Counted from the stretch's first letter, positions 9,837 to 19,005 are shown. The stretch: 64,000 nt of DNA from Dyadobacter diqingensis (GCF_024220585.1 NZ_JAMXKF010000008.1:62001-126000), one strand, 5' to 3'. Notes: generated from the sequence alone by a model not told the origin. Numbers and translations: made by a program.

Positions 9837-9886
9837 CAATAAACGCGAAAAGAGTTGCCGGCCGACAACTCTTTTCGCGTTTATTG
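9837..9886. terminator. Long bidirectional terminator between nuoD and asd
   Basis: Perfect 21-bp stem (9837-9857 and 9866-9886) with an 8-nt loop. It lies 13 nt from the asd stop and at the end of the nuoD side. The arms end in A/T-rich tracts on both sides, fitting a shared terminator for two convergent genes. Confidence 0.9.
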
Positions 9887-9899
9887 ATATTTTAAAGTA

Positions 9900-10910
9900 T
9901 TACGCTTCCTGTGAAACTCCAACCAGGTCATGCTTTGCAAGGAATTCAGCAATTTGAACGGTGTTGGTAGCAGCTCCTTTACGAAGGTTATCTGCAACGA
10001 TCCACAAATTCAATGTTTTTGGCTGAGACTCATCACGACGGATGCGACCTACAAATGTTTCGTCTTTTCCGTGTGCCGTCAATGGCATTGGATAAAGGAA
10101 GTTTTTAGGATCATCCTGAATTATAACGCCTTCTGCTTCGCTCAAAATCTGACGAACTTCGTCAAGATCGAATTCGTTTTCAAACTCAATGTTAACAGCT
10201 TCCGAGTGCCCGCCAATTGTAGGAATACGAACAGTAGTAGCTGTTACAGCGATACTGTCATCACCCATAATTTTCTTGGTCTCGTTTGTCATCTTCATTT
10301 CCTCTTTCGTATAACCGTTGTCAAGGAATACATCGATGTGCGGTAACACGTTCAGGTCAATCTGATGCGGATAAACCTTTGCAATGCTGTGATCGCCTGC
10401 GCGTTCAGAGAAAAGCTGGTCCACAGCAGCCTTACCAGTACCCGTTACTGACTGATAGGTAGAAACAACAACACGTTTGATTTTATATTTCTGATGTAAC
10501 GGATTCAAAACCACTACCATCTGAATGGTAGAGCAGTTTGGATTCGCTATAATTTTATCTTCTTTTGTCAACGTCACGGCATTGATCTCAGGTACTACGA
10601 GTTTTTTCGTAGGATCCATTCTCCATGCAGATGAGTTATCGATAACGGTAATTCCGGCTTCGGCAAATCTTGGAGCAAGTTCCAGAGAAGTGCTGCCACC
10701 CGCTGAAAATATCGCGATTTCAGGTTTGGCTGCAATGGCTTCCTCAAATCCGATTACCTTAATCTGTTTACCCTTGAATGTAACTTCCTTACCAACAGAT
10801 CTTTCAGATGCAACGGCCAATAATTCCGTTACGGGGAAATTACGCTCTTCGAGCACTTTGAGGATTTCGCCGCCCACCAAACCGGTAGCGCCTACTACTG
10901 CGATTTTCAT
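9900..10910 (-). CDS. asd: Aspartate-semialdehyde dehydrogenase
   Basis: A 336-residue Asd, which reduces aspartyl phosphate to aspartate semialdehyde with NADPH, the branch-point reaction for lysine/diaminopimelate, threonine and methionine. The N-terminal Rossmann motif is AVVGATGLVGGE (residues 4-15). The catalytic cysteine sits in NPNCSTIQ (Cys126), and a conserved histidine is in 'RIPTIGGHSEAV'. The ATG at 10910 gives the normal start MKIAVVGATG. A TAAATTTG -7-like element is on the minus strand at 10995-11002. A long terminator directly follows the gene. Threonine from this pathway feeds IlvA, encoded at about 51-52 kb. Confidence 0.96.
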   Translation of the reverse strand: MKIAVVGATGLVGGEILKVLEERNFPVTELLAVASERSVGKEVTFKGKQIKVIGFEEAIAAKPEIAIFSAGGSTSLELAPRFAEAGITVIDNSSAWRMDPTKKLVVPEINAVTLTKEDKIIANPNCSTIQMVVVLNPLHQKYKIKRVVVSTYQSVTGTGKAAVDQLFSERAGDHSIAKVYPHQIDLNVLPHIDVFLDNGYTKEEMKMTNETKKIMGDDSIAVTATTVRIPTIGGHSEAVNIEFENEFDLDEVRQILSEAEGVIIQDDPKNFLYPMPLTAHGKDETFVGRIRRDESQPKTLNLWIVADNLRKGAATNTVQIAEFLAKHDLVGVSQEA

Positions 10911-11203
10911 TCTAAAACCAAGATTAATGTGATTTGTAAAATTGTCTGTTACTCAACGAATTTGGCCAAAATGACCTGCTTCCGAAAAGTGCTGCAAATT
11001 TACGATGAAAATTAATAACAAATGGTGTTTTTATTGTACAAATGCTTCTGAATCGCAATTCGGGTGGTGAGTGCTGTCGGCTTTTGGTGTTGGGCAATCA
11101 GATTTTACGCTGTTAATTGATGTGAACAGAACCTTTTTGCAGGTTGTCAAGGGGGAAGATATTGACCATATTATTGAAAAATACGGGGTCGAAAAAGAAA
11201 GAA

Positions 11204-11242
11204 CCGGGATAACCAGTCGAGTTAAGTCGCTGGTTATCCCGG
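11204..11242 (-). terminator. Intrinsic terminator of the DUF4082-like gene
   Basis: Perfect 13-bp stem (11204-11216 / 11230-11242) with a 13-nt loop. On the minus strand it is followed by a U-rich tract, 21 nt after the stop of the 11264-11854 gene. The rest of the 10911-11263 gap holds only the asd upstream region, with its -7-like element and A/T-rich sequence. Confidence 0.9.
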
Positions 11243-11263
11243 AAGTGATGAAGTGTTTTAGTC

Positions 11264-11854
11264 TTAATCAGGAATGAAAGTAAAATCCGAAAATCCATAC
11301 ATTCTGCCGGTTTCAGCTCCGCCGTCAGGGAATTTTGGCGTTGCGACCGCTTTGTACACAGAAGACTGAACCAGAATACTTCCGCGGGCAATCGGGAAAA
11401 TATTGACGTTGGTATTTGAAATGGTAAAAAACTTTTTGGCACTTCCGCCCACAACGGTATTGATGCTGATTACATATTTTTTATCCTTTTCAACCAGAAA
11501 TTCATCAATACCTGCCTCTACAAATTTATCGGGCGTCGATTGTTCCAGTGTTTTCTGACGAAGCAAAGCCTTGGTGCTCTGATCCCATAAGGAAACGGTG
11601 TAAGAACCAGGCTCAGGCATTTTGCAGCTTAATTTTGTGATTTTACCGGCTGAGGAAGTGCTGAAAACATAACCCAGCTCCCAGGAAACCGCCGCGGCTG
11701 TGTTTTGTGTCCAGGTAGTTTCCTGCAAAAGTGTCGTCATAATGTTTTCGCTTGGTTTTACAGCGGCAGTCTTATCGTCATCCTTGCTACAAGAAATCAG
11801 GGTCATCAATGCAGCCAGCGCGAGTACAGATAAATAGGTACGGAAGTTTTTCAT
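11264..11854 (-). CDS. DUF4082-like lipoprotein
   Basis: A 196-residue lipoprotein with an N-terminal signal and lipobox (ALMTLISCS, Cys about 22), followed by an acidic SKDDDK spacer typical of Bacteroidota lipoproteins. The core 'WELGYVFSTSSAGKITKLSCKMPEPGSYTVSLWDQSTKALLRQKTL' matches the pattern of DUF4082, a beta-sandwich domain found in surface and adhesion-type proteins. Exact function is unknown. It stands alone, with its own terminator and a separate upstream gap. The family call rests on this motif only. Confidence 0.7.
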   Translation of the reverse strand: MKNFRTYLSVLALAALMTLISCSKDDDKTAAVKPSENIMTTLLQETTWTQNTAAAVSWELGYVFSTSSAGKITKLSCKMPEPGSYTVSLWDQSTKALLRQKTLEQSTPDKFVEAGIDEFLVEKDKKYVISINTVVGGSAKKFFTISNTNVNIFPIARGSILVQSSVYKAVATPKFPDGGAETGRMYGFSDFTFIPD

Positions 11855-11984
11855 GTTTTCTAAAAGTTTTAAAGTGGACTTTAATGCTGGAATTAGTTAT
11901 GTTAATTCCTTAGTCGCACTTTTCGTTTTCAGGGAAACATGGATATAATTATTTTCTAAAAAAATGATTCGCGATTTCAAAAGA

Positions 11985-12563
11985 TCAGAACCTAATGATC
12001 GTTTGCGGGGTGATGCAGTAATCCATTTTAATATCAAAAGAATCGATATCGATAAATCTTTCATCTGCTTCGAAGCACGACAAACCTACCTTCATCACGT
12101 CGGTCCTGCATTGCGGTAGAAAACGATCATAAAAACCGCCGCCATATCCTACCCGATAGCCATTTTTATCAAAGGCCAAAAGAGGTATCAGGACCGCATC
12201 GATTTCCTGTGGCGATATTTTTAAGGACGTTGCGGGGTCGGGCTCCGGAATTTTCCACCGGCTATCAATCAGTTTTGTTTCGGGAGTGAGCAGGAAGTGC
12301 TCCATTTCCCGGGTGCCGGGTATTACCCTTGGTGTTAGAATTCTGATTTCAGGATCAAATAGGCTTAAAAATCCGATGATTTTCCAGGTGTCAATTTCAT
12401 TTTTGCCATGCTGCGGCAAAAAAACGTGAATGGTTTTCAATGACTTTCCATCGACGAACAATTTCGTATTGGCCAGAATACCGTCATTGCGTTTTGTTAT
12501 TTCTTCCGCATCCAGATCCTTCCTTTTTTGCAGGTACTCGGTACGAAAAGAAGATTTGTCCAT
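11985..12563 (-). CDS. 5-formyltetrahydrofolate cyclo-ligase
   Basis: A 192-residue member of the 5-FTHF cyclo-ligase (MTHFS) family. The enzyme converts 5-formyl-THF to 5,10-methenyl-THF with ATP and returns folate to the one-carbon pool. The signature GYGGGFYDRFLP is present towards the C-terminus, and the N-terminal basic helix ('DKSSFRTEYLQKRKDL') is family-typical. I place the start at ATG 12563 (MDKSSFRTEY); a TTG four codons upstream (12575) is less likely. purU, another formyl-folate enzyme, is encoded at 41.4 kb, but the two are not linked. Confidence 0.92.
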   Translation of the reverse strand: MDKSSFRTEYLQKRKDLDAEEITKRNDGILANTKLFVDGKSLKTIHVFLPQHGKNEIDTWKIIGFLSLFDPEIRILTPRVIPGTREMEHFLLTPETKLIDSRWKIPEPDPATSLKISPQEIDAVLIPLLAFDKNGYRVGYGGGFYDRFLPQCRTDVMKVGLSCFEADERFIDIDSFDIKMDYCITPQTIIRF

Positions 12564-12835
12564 GGTTTGAAGCAAAATTGGCAGTGTAAAAACGACATCC
12601 GGGAGAAATAACCCGAACTAAATGTAAATGAACCTGATTGTGTCAAAATCACCCTCTGGCAGGTTTCAATGGGCAATTTATATATTTATTGAAAATAACC
12701 ATGGCTAAACGATTTGAAAGAATCAACATATAAAATCAAACTTACTTCCTTTCTTGTTTCGCCTTTTCAGTCTATTATTTGTACTTTCACGGTCGCATTT
12801 CAATATCTTTAACTTTCGAATAGTAATTAATAATC

Positions 12836-14047
12836 ATGAGCAAAATTAAAGTTGCAAATCCCGTAGTAGAGCTGGACGGTGATGAGATGACTCGTATCAT
12901 CTGGAAGTTTATTAAAGAAAAACTTATTTTACCTTATCTGGACGTAGATATTAAGTACTACGATTTAGGTGTTGAATATCGTGATGAAACCAATGATCAG
13001 GTTACGATCGATGCTGCGAATGCGATTAAAGAATATGGTGTAGGTATCAAATGCGCTACGATTACACCTGACGAAGACCGCGTTACTGAGTTCAACCTGA
13101 AACAAATGTGGAAATCTCCGAACGGAACAATCCGTAACATTTTGGATGGAACTGTATTCCGTGAGCCTATCGTAATGAGCAATGTACCTCGTTTGGTAAC
13201 AAACTGGACTGCTCCTATCATCGTAGGACGTCACGCTTTTGGTGATCAATATAAAGCTACTGACTTCGTTGTTCCTGGAAAAGGAAAACTTACTGTTAAG
13301 TTCGAAGGCGAAGACGGAAAAGTAATTGAGCATGAAGTGTATCAATTCCAGGGACCTGGTGTTGCTATGGCGATGTACAACGTGGACGAGTCTATCCGTG
13401 GTTTTGCGCGTTCTTGCTTCAATGTAGCTTTGGGCAAAGGATGGCCTTTGTACCTTTCTACAAAAAATACCATTTTGAAAAAATATGATGGTCGTTTCAA
13501 GGATATTTTCCAGGAAGTTTACGATGCTGAATTTGCAGGAAAAGTACACTACGAGCACCGTTTGATCGATGACATGGTTGCTTCTGCACTTAAATGGGAA
13601 GGTAACTTTGTTTGGGCTTGTAAAAACTATGACGGAGACGTTCAGTCGGATACAGTTGCACAAGGATTTGGTTCTCTTGGTTTGATGACTTCTGTATTGT
13701 TGACTCCGGACGGAAAAACTTTGGAAGCTGAGGCTGCACACGGAACAGTGACACGTCACTACCGCGAGCACCAGAAAGGAAGACCAACTTCTACGAACCC
13801 GATTGCATCGATCTTTGCCTGGACACGTGGATTGGAATTCCGTGGAAAACAAGACGGCAACCAGGCGCTTATCGATTTCTGCCAGACTCTTGAAAAAGTT
13901 TGTATCGAAACCGTTGAAAGTGGCAAAATGACTAAGGATTTAGCTGTTTGTATCCATGGCAACAAAGTAAATCACGGAGAGCATTACCTTTACACAGAGG
14001 AATTCCTTGAAGCGATCAACGACAATTTGCAAGCTGCTTTGGCATAA
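12836..14047 (+). CDS. icd: NADP-dependent isocitrate dehydrogenase, eukaryotic-type
   Basis: A 403-residue isocitrate dehydrogenase of the homodimeric subfamily found in eukaryotic cytosol/mitochondria and in Bacteroidota (TIGR00127-like). This is distinct from the E. coli Icd subfamily. Hallmarks are 'VVELDGDEMTRIIWKFIKE' at the N-terminus, 'MWKSPNGTIRNILDGTVFREPI' for substrate binding, and 'AAHGTVTRHYREHQKGRPTSTNPIASIFAW' for NADP binding. It carries out the oxidative decarboxylation of isocitrate to 2-oxoglutarate in the TCA cycle. Codon usage is strongly biased to a small set, as expected for a highly expressed gene. A terminator (14073-14106) follows, so it is probably monocistronic. 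Confidence 0.96.
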   Translation: MSKIKVANPVVELDGDEMTRIIWKFIKEKLILPYLDVDIKYYDLGVEYRDETNDQVTIDAANAIKEYGVGIKCATITPDEDRVTEFNLKQMWKSPNGTIRNILDGTVFREPIVMSNVPRLVTNWTAPIIVGRHAFGDQYKATDFVVPGKGKLTVKFEGEDGKVIEHEVYQFQGPGVAMAMYNVDESIRGFARSCFNVALGKGWPLYLSTKNTILKKYDGRFKDIFQEVYDAEFAGKVHYEHRLIDDMVASALKWEGNFVWACKNYDGDVQSDTVAQGFGSLGLMTSVLLTPDGKTLEAEAAHGTVTRHYREHQKGRPTSTNPIASIFAWTRGLEFRGKQDGNQALIDFCQTLEKVCIETVESGKMTKDLAVCIHGNKVNHGEHYLYTEEFLEAINDNLQAALA

Positions 14048-14072
14048 TATATTTGTAGTAAACACTTTTAAA

Positions 14073-14106
14073 GCCGTCAGTTCTTTTAGAAACTGGCGGT
14101 TTTTTT
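14073..14106 (+). terminator. Intrinsic terminator after icd
   Basis: Stem GCCGTCAGTT / AACTGGCGGT (two G-U pairs) with a short loop, followed by a run of seven T on the plus strand, 26 nt after the icd stop. Confidence 0.9.
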
Positions 14107-14221
14107 ATTTCCAAAAATGGAACGCGCTGTCGTTCGTGCAGTTAGAAAAAACTTAGATCTCGTTCAGGCCAGGCACAGAATTTGTATTTTGAACTACATT
14201 TGATCTCATTTAATCTGATCA

Positions 14222-15478
14222 GTGAACTTGTTCAAGACTGTCTTTCTTGTCCTTTTCCTTTCGTTTTGCACCATCTTTTGTTGCGATATCCGGGCGCAGG
14301 CTGTTATACCTGTCCCTGACTTGCTGCATGGAGAAATGGTGATAACGGCTGACAGTACCGCGCAGCCGGAAAAAAGGGACGAGACGGATATCATGGATGT
14401 GCTGGGGCAGATGAAGAGAAAAAGCAAAAGAACCCGGGAAGTTAAGGAAGTTGCTCCCCGCAAAATTCTGTATTCTATGGTACCTGCTGTCGGGTATACC
14501 CTCTCGACCGGCGTCGTGGGTTTGCTGAGTGCTAATGCTGCGTTTTACCTGAGCGACACGGCTACGACCAACATTTCAAGCATCAATACCAGCTTCAATT
14601 ATTCGCAGTACAATCAGATTACGATACCGGTGCTGGCCAATATCTGGACAAAAGATAATGGTTATAATTTCGTGTTTGACTGGCGTTATTTCAAATATCC
14701 ACAGGATACTTATGGCCTTGGCGGGCACAGTTCGCTATCCGACGCTGACCGGATTAATTATTCACACGTCCGGTTGCACCAGACGGCCCTCAAAAAGGTA
14801 ACCGGTGCATTTTATCTGGGCATTGGTTATCAGCTCGATTATCGCTGGAAGATAAGACAGGAAGGCAGCAATGAGGATGTGACGTCTTATGGGCTCACCA
14901 GTAAATCTGTTTCGTCCGGGCTTGTAGGGAACGTGTTGTATGACAGCAGGAAAAATTCAATCAATCCGGAAGCCGGGCTTTATGCCAATGTGCGTTACAG
15001 AACCAATTTAACTTTTTTGGGAAGTAATACGAACTGGCAGTCGCTGGTTCTGGAACTCCGAAAATACGTCAATTTTCCGAGAGGAAGCCGGAATACACTG
15101 GCGTTTTGGGATTTTAACTGGTTAACACTGGCCGGAAAACCACCGTATCTGGATTTGCCGAGCACGAGCTGGGACCCGTCGAACAATACAGGGCGGGGAT
15201 ATATCCAGGGAAGGTTCCGCAGCCCGAATATGTTGTATTTTGAATCGGAATATCGTTTTGTCCTGACACAGAATGGTTTGATCGGAGGTGTGGTATTTGC
15301 AAATGCCCAGAGTTTTTCCAATTGGCCTGATAAGAAATTCGATAAAGTTGCGCCCGGCGCCGGTTTGGGGATCCGTCTTAAAATAAATAAAACTTCCCGC
15401 ACAAATATTGCGGTGGATTATGGCTTCGGAGCAGGCGGTTCAAGAGGATTGTTTGTAAATTTGGGAGAAGTTTTTTAA
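14222..15478 (+). CDS. BamA/TamA-family outer-membrane beta-barrel protein
   Basis: A 418-residue outer-membrane protein with a signal peptide (about residues 1-26, ending in RAQA) and a C-terminal surface-antigen (PF01103-like) beta-barrel rich in alternating aromatic strands. The line 'SSGLVGNVLYDSRKNSINPEAGLYANVRYR' is the typical D15/Omp85 start-of-barrel motif. The C-terminus 'GSRGLFVNLGEVF' ends in Phe, as outer-membrane barrels do. It is too short for BamA, with no string of five POTRA domains, so it is a short Omp85-like protein of unknown cargo. The start is non-ATG: GTG 14222 or TTG 14228, because the next ATG lies after the signal peptide. Confidence 0.82.
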   Translation: MNLFKTVFLVLFLSFCTIFCCDIRAQAVIPVPDLLHGEMVITADSTAQPEKRDETDIMDVLGQMKRKSKRTREVKEVAPRKILYSMVPAVGYTLSTGVVGLLSANAAFYLSDTATTNISSINTSFNYSQYNQITIPVLANIWTKDNGYNFVFDWRYFKYPQDTYGLGGHSSLSDADRINYSHVRLHQTALKKVTGAFYLGIGYQLDYRWKIRQEGSNEDVTSYGLTSKSVSSGLVGNVLYDSRKNSINPEAGLYANVRYRTNLTFLGSNTNWQSLVLELRKYVNFPRGSRNTLAFWDFNWLTLAGKPPYLDLPSTSWDPSNNTGRGYIQGRFRSPNMLYFESEYRFVLTQNGLIGGVVFANAQSFSNWPDKKFDKVAPGAGLGIRLKINKTSRTNIAVDYGFGAGGSRGLFVNLGEVF

Positions 15479-15526
15479 CATGTACCGATATTTTTACTGA
15501 ACAAAAATTGGACCTTTCCAGCATTT

Positions 15527-16315
15527 ATGATGATCACTTCCCTAGAAATCCAGAGTTACAGAAATCTCAAAAATGTAGGAATTGATACGTTAAGTCAGGT
15601 AAATCTGATTATCGGCAAGAATAACACCGGAAAGACGAATCTGCTGGAATCGATCAATTTTTACGCTTCACAGAAGGAATTGAATGAAATGGAGCGGGTG
15701 GAGGTTAACGATGAAGCTCCTGACTTGCTGACCGAAGACGAGATCCTGATCCCGGAGAATATCAAATTTATCAAATCGAATTCCAGCATTCAGGGCTTTT
15801 TAACGGAAACGACCTTCGACAGTTTTTCGCAGGGTACCAGCGACAGGGCGCTTACCTGTCTGAAATTTATGGATGATCGGATCCTGGAAATTGATTTTCT
15901 GGCGGATAACTTACGCAATCCGCTGGCGACGCTGAAAAACGGAAAAAGTGTTTCGCTGCTGCGGATGGGTCACGGTATTCACAGAGTCCTGACAATTTTA
16001 CTGGCTTTAAGTACTTGTAAGGACGGTGTGATCCTTATCGACGAACTTGAAAATGGGCTGCATTATGGCATTCAGGAAGAGCTCTGGAAGCTGATTTTTG
16101 AAATATCAGCCTCACAGAATATTCAGGTTTTTGCTACAACACAGAGTCTTGATGTGATTAGGGCATTTGGCAAAACTATCAATCACAACGAGGCCGAGCC
16201 GTTAAACGGACAACTGATTAAACTGGAATATGTGGAAGGAGTGATTGAACCGTTGACTTTTGACGCAGAGGAATTAAAGGTAATTGTCGGGAATTCGATT
16301 GAAGTGCGGAGGTAA
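15527..16315 (+). CDS. Compact AAA family ATPase (RecF/OLD-like)
   Basis: A 262-residue ATP-binding protein of the AAA_15/AAA_21 (SMC-like ABC ATPase) type. Walker A is GKNNTGKT (about residues 30-37). A degenerate signature-like stretch is 'SLLRMGHGIHRV', followed by Walker B 'GVILIDELENGLHY' and a D/H-loop region 'IQVFATTQSLDVIRAF'. Most relatives carry a longer middle region or a C-terminal TOPRIM nuclease domain, both absent here, so it is a compact stand-alone ATPase. It lies 48 nt after the outer-membrane protein gene on the same strand and has no partner nuclease nearby. A role in defence or DNA metabolism is possible but not shown. Confidence 0.8.
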   Translation: MMITSLEIQSYRNLKNVGIDTLSQVNLIIGKNNTGKTNLLESINFYASQKELNEMERVEVNDEAPDLLTEDEILIPENIKFIKSNSSIQGFLTETTFDSFSQGTSDRALTCLKFMDDRILEIDFLADNLRNPLATLKNGKSVSLLRMGHGIHRVLTILLALSTCKDGVILIDELENGLHYGIQEELWKLIFEISASQNIQVFATTQSLDVIRAFGKTINHNEAEPLNGQLIKLEYVEGVIEPLTFDAEELKVIVGNSIEVRR

Positions 16316-16420
16316 GCGGCTGGTTATGAATGTGTATTCATTCGTTTTTAGCTAGTTTATTTATCTACATTAAGCAAAATTCTCAGGCATATATTCTTTT
16401 TTTTCTTCAACTCCTCCTAT

Positions 16421-16454
16421 TTTCTAAACTACTTCCAAAAAACCCGTAACTTTG
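16421..16454 (+). promoter_or_regulatory. Promoter for the class I aminotransferase gene
   Basis: TAACTTTG (16447-16454) is an exact TAnnTTTG -7 element. TTTC at 16421-16424 is a near-match to the -33 TTTG, with a 22-nt spacer. Transcription from here would begin near 16461, which places the GTG at 16465 almost at the RNA 5' end and supports the ATG at 16534 as the true start. Confidence 0.65.
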
Positions 16455-16533
16455 CGGGCAATTTGTGGATTCTGATTCCGAAAGGAGTAAATCGCAAACT
16501 GATTATTTTCATTTTAACTTAATTTTTGTTGCA

Positions 16534-17763
16534 ATGTCCGCAGTAGCAGAGCAAACCCAGGTGGAACCACGGTTGCTGGCCGACCGCATCAACGCCCTCG
16601 AAGAATCTTCAACGTTGGCGATGACCAAAATGGCCCGTGAATTGGCTGCCCAAGGCCACAAAGTGATCAGTCTGAGCGTAGGAGAGCCAGACTTTAAGAC
16701 GCCCGCATTTATTTGTGAGGCTGCCAAAAAGGCAATTGATGATGGATTTCACGGTTATTCGCCGGTAGCAGGTTATCCTGACTTGCGAAAGGCAATTGCT
16801 GATAAGCTTAAGCGCGACAATAATATAGATTGGAAACCAGAGAACGTTGTGGTTTCTACAGGTGCAAAACATTCACTTGCGAATGTAATTCAGGTATTGA
16901 TCAATCCAGGCGACGAGGTAGTGATTTTTGCTCCTTACTGGGTGAGTTATTCTGAAATGGTGAAACTTGCAGAAGGAAAGTCTGTGATCGTAGAAGGTGC
17001 TTTTGATAATGATTTCAAAGTAACGGCTGCACAACTTGAAGCTGCGATTACGCCTCGTACCAAAATCGTGATGTACGCATCACCAAACAACCCGACAGGA
17101 TCTGTTTACTCAGAAGCTGAGTTAAGAGAAATCGGTGCAGTTTTGGAAAAACATGAGGATATCTATGTTTTAGCCGACGAGATTTACGAATATATCAACT
17201 TTACAGAAGCAGGACATTTCAGCATGGGTTCAATCCCGGCTTTGAAGGACCGTGTGATCACTGTGAATGGTGTTGCCAAAGGTTTCGCTATGACAGGATG
17301 GAGAATCGGTTTCATCGCAGCTGCAAAATGGATCGCTGACGGCGTTGAAAAATTACAGGGACAAGTTACGTCCGGAACCAATTCAATCGCTCAGAAAGCG
17401 GCTACGGCTGCGTTCAACGGTCCTTTGGATGCGACAAAAGAAATGACGAAAGCTTATGCTCGTCGTCGTGACCTTGTGGTTGGTTTGCTTAAAGAAATTC
17501 CAGGCTTCAAAGTAAATGTGCCTGACGGAGCATTTTACGCATTCCCGGATGTGAGCTATTATTTCGGCAAGTCTGACGGGACCAATTTGATCAAAGATTC
17601 TGACGATTTCTGTAACTGGTTATTGAACAATTCTTATGTTTCTACCGTAGCTGGCTCTGGTTTTGGTGCACCAAACTGTATCAGAATTTCAACCGCAGCG
17701 GCTGACGAAGCATTGGCAGAAGCGGTTCAGAGAATCAAAGATGCGGTAGCAACTTTGAAATAA
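16534..17763 (+). CDS. Class I pyridoxal-phosphate aminotransferase (aspartate aminotransferase type)
   Basis: A 409-residue fold-type I aminotransferase of the aspartate aminotransferase (AspB/Igamma) group. The PLP-binding lysine is in 'VNGVAKGFAMTGWRIGF' (Lys249), preceded by the 'YVLADEIYEYI' Asp/Tyr pair. The substrate-binding Arg is in 'NCIRISTA' near the C-terminus, and the N-terminal 'SVGEPDFKTP' is typical. It should transfer amino groups between aspartate and 2-oxoglutarate, possibly with broader specificity. I chose ATG 16534 because it lies downstream of a good promoter and matches the family N-terminus; GTG 16465 would add 23 residues. A strong terminator follows. Confidence 0.93.
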   Translation: MSAVAEQTQVEPRLLADRINALEESSTLAMTKMARELAAQGHKVISLSVGEPDFKTPAFICEAAKKAIDDGFHGYSPVAGYPDLRKAIADKLKRDNNIDWKPENVVVSTGAKHSLANVIQVLINPGDEVVIFAPYWVSYSEMVKLAEGKSVIVEGAFDNDFKVTAAQLEAAITPRTKIVMYASPNNPTGSVYSEAELREIGAVLEKHEDIYVLADEIYEYINFTEAGHFSMGSIPALKDRVITVNGVAKGFAMTGWRIGFIAAAKWIADGVEKLQGQVTSGTNSIAQKAATAAFNGPLDATKEMTKAYARRRDLVVGLLKEIPGFKVNVPDGAFYAFPDVSYYFGKSDGTNLIKDSDDFCNWLLNNSYVSTVAGSGFGAPNCIRISTAAADEALAEAVQRIKDAVATLK

Positions 17764-17785
17764 TAACAATAAAATTTTAGTACAG

Positions 17786-17821
17786 GCCTCATGGATTTTC
17801 AATACCATGAGGCTTTTTTTT
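17786..17821 (+). terminator. Intrinsic terminator after the aminotransferase gene
   Basis: Perfect 9-bp stem GCCTCATGG / CCATGAGGC with a 10-nt loop and a run of at least eight T, 22 nt after the stop codon. Confidence 0.95.
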
Positions 17822-17888
17822 ACCCGGACGAATTACATTTGCCAATTACTTGTTGAATAGAAATACATCACAAATTCAAGATTTTAAA

Positions 17889-17920
17889 AGCTGACTGCTG
17901 ATAGCCGAAAGCTGACAGCC
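17889..17920 (+). repeat. Degenerate heptanucleotide array (AGCYGAY type), copy 1
   Basis: Reads as consecutive 7-mers AGCTGAC, TGCTGAT, AGCCGAA, AGCTGAC, then AGCC, ending 8 nt before the next start codon. The same heptamers in a larger inverted array fill the leuD/leuA-like spacer at 46.65 kb. Similar short tandem heptamers are known as STRR-type repeats in other phyla. Confidence 0.7.
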
Positions 17921-17927
17921 ACAAACC

Positions 17928-18992
17928 ATGAGCAAGTATTATTTTTTAAGAGTCAAAGAAATTGAAAAAGAAACAGAAGATGCATCAACAATCCATTTCT
18001 GGCATCCTCTGAATGAAGTAATTGCCTATCGTCCGGGACAATTTTTAACCCTTCTGTTGCCTGACGGAGACAAAAAAGTACGCCGCTCCTACTCCATGTC
18101 GAGCTCCCCTTATACCGATGTTTCACTGGCTATTACGGTAAAACGTGTGCCCGGTGGTTTTGGATCGAATCTGTTGCTGGACACGCTGAAAGAAGGCGAT
18201 GTCGTGGAAGTGATGGAACCGATGGGGTTATTTTTTCCGAAACAGGAAGACGATCAGGTTCGGCAGGTTGTATTTATCGGTGCGGGCAGCGGAATAACAC
18301 CACTGTTCTCGATCTCGAAATCAATCCTTATGGTAGAACCTGAAAGCGAAGTGGTTTTGATATATGGTAGCCGGACTGAAAGCAGTATCATTTACAAGGA
18401 GAAGATCAAGGCACTTCAGGACAAATACAAGGAGCGGTTCAAGGTGATTTACACGCTGAGCCAGCCGGAAGAAAACTGGCAGGGCGAGCGTGGGAGACTT
18501 AATAAAAGCCATATTCTGAAAATCATGGAAGGCTTGCCGGATCTGAAGGTGAATGAGGCCGAATTTTTCCTGTGCGGGCCCGAAGATATGATGGAGGAGG
18601 CGCACAGAGCGCTGGCGATCAGAGGTGTTGCGCTGAATAAAATCAGACAGGAAAGTTTTATGACGGCAACGGCTGCTAAACCCGGTGAGGTGACCATGGA
18701 AGAAGACGATACGCTTAAAACCCGCGAAATAACATTGTTTTACGAGGGAACCGAATATAAAGTGCCGGTAAAACCGCATGAGAGCGTGCTTGAAGCTGCG
18801 CTGAATATGGATATTGATCTGCCATATTCTTGTCAGGCGGGCATGTGTACGGCTTGCATGGGCAGATGTACTTCCGGAAAGGTGCAGCTGGATGAGGAAG
18901 ATGCCTTGTCGGAAGCGGAGTTGAAAGAAGGATTTATTCTGACCTGCGTGACGCATCCTATGAGCGATGACGTTGTAATCGAGGTTGAATAA
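17928..18992 (+). CDS. FAD/2Fe-2S oxidoreductase (PaaE/Hmp-like ferredoxin reductase)
   Basis: A 354-residue soluble electron-transfer flavoprotein with three modules. The first is an FAD-binding beta-barrel with 'YRPGQFLTLLL' and 'RRSYSMSSSP' (about residues 30-65). The second is an NAD(P)H-binding domain with 'VFIGAGSGITPLFSI' and 'FFLCGPEDMMEEA'. The third is a C-terminal plant-type 2Fe-2S ferredoxin with the C-x4-C-x2-C pattern SCQAGMCTACMGRC and a later Cys in 'ILTCVTHP'. This is the architecture of PaaE, the phenylacetyl-CoA epoxidase reductase, and related oxygenase reductases. No paa genes are nearby, so the electron acceptor is unknown. It ends against a convergent M56 peptidase gene with a shared terminator. 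Confidence 0.9.
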   Translation: MSKYYFLRVKEIEKETEDASTIHFWHPLNEVIAYRPGQFLTLLLPDGDKKVRRSYSMSSSPYTDVSLAITVKRVPGGFGSNLLLDTLKEGDVVEVMEPMGLFFPKQEDDQVRQVVFIGAGSGITPLFSISKSILMVEPESEVVLIYGSRTESSIIYKEKIKALQDKYKERFKVIYTLSQPEENWQGERGRLNKSHILKIMEGLPDLKVNEAEFFLCGPEDMMEEAHRALAIRGVALNKIRQESFMTATAAKPGEVTMEEDDTLKTREITLFYEGTEYKVPVKPHESVLEAALNMDIDLPYSCQAGMCTACMGRCTSGKVQLDEEDALSEAELKEGFILTCVTHPMSDDVVIEVE

Positions 18993-19005
18993 CTTTTGTA
19001 ACAGA

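Noticed and set aside
11071..11277. A 68-residue plus-strand ORF in the asd/DUF4082 gap
   Set aside because: It reads through the intrinsic terminator (11204-11242) and into the end of the minus-strand lipoprotein gene; there is no ribosome-binding or family support.
12965..13852. A 295-codon minus-strand ORF opposite icd
   Set aside because: It is a shadow frame of a highly biased gene; the composition (Ser/Arg/Phe-rich) is not that of a real protein and there is no homology signal.
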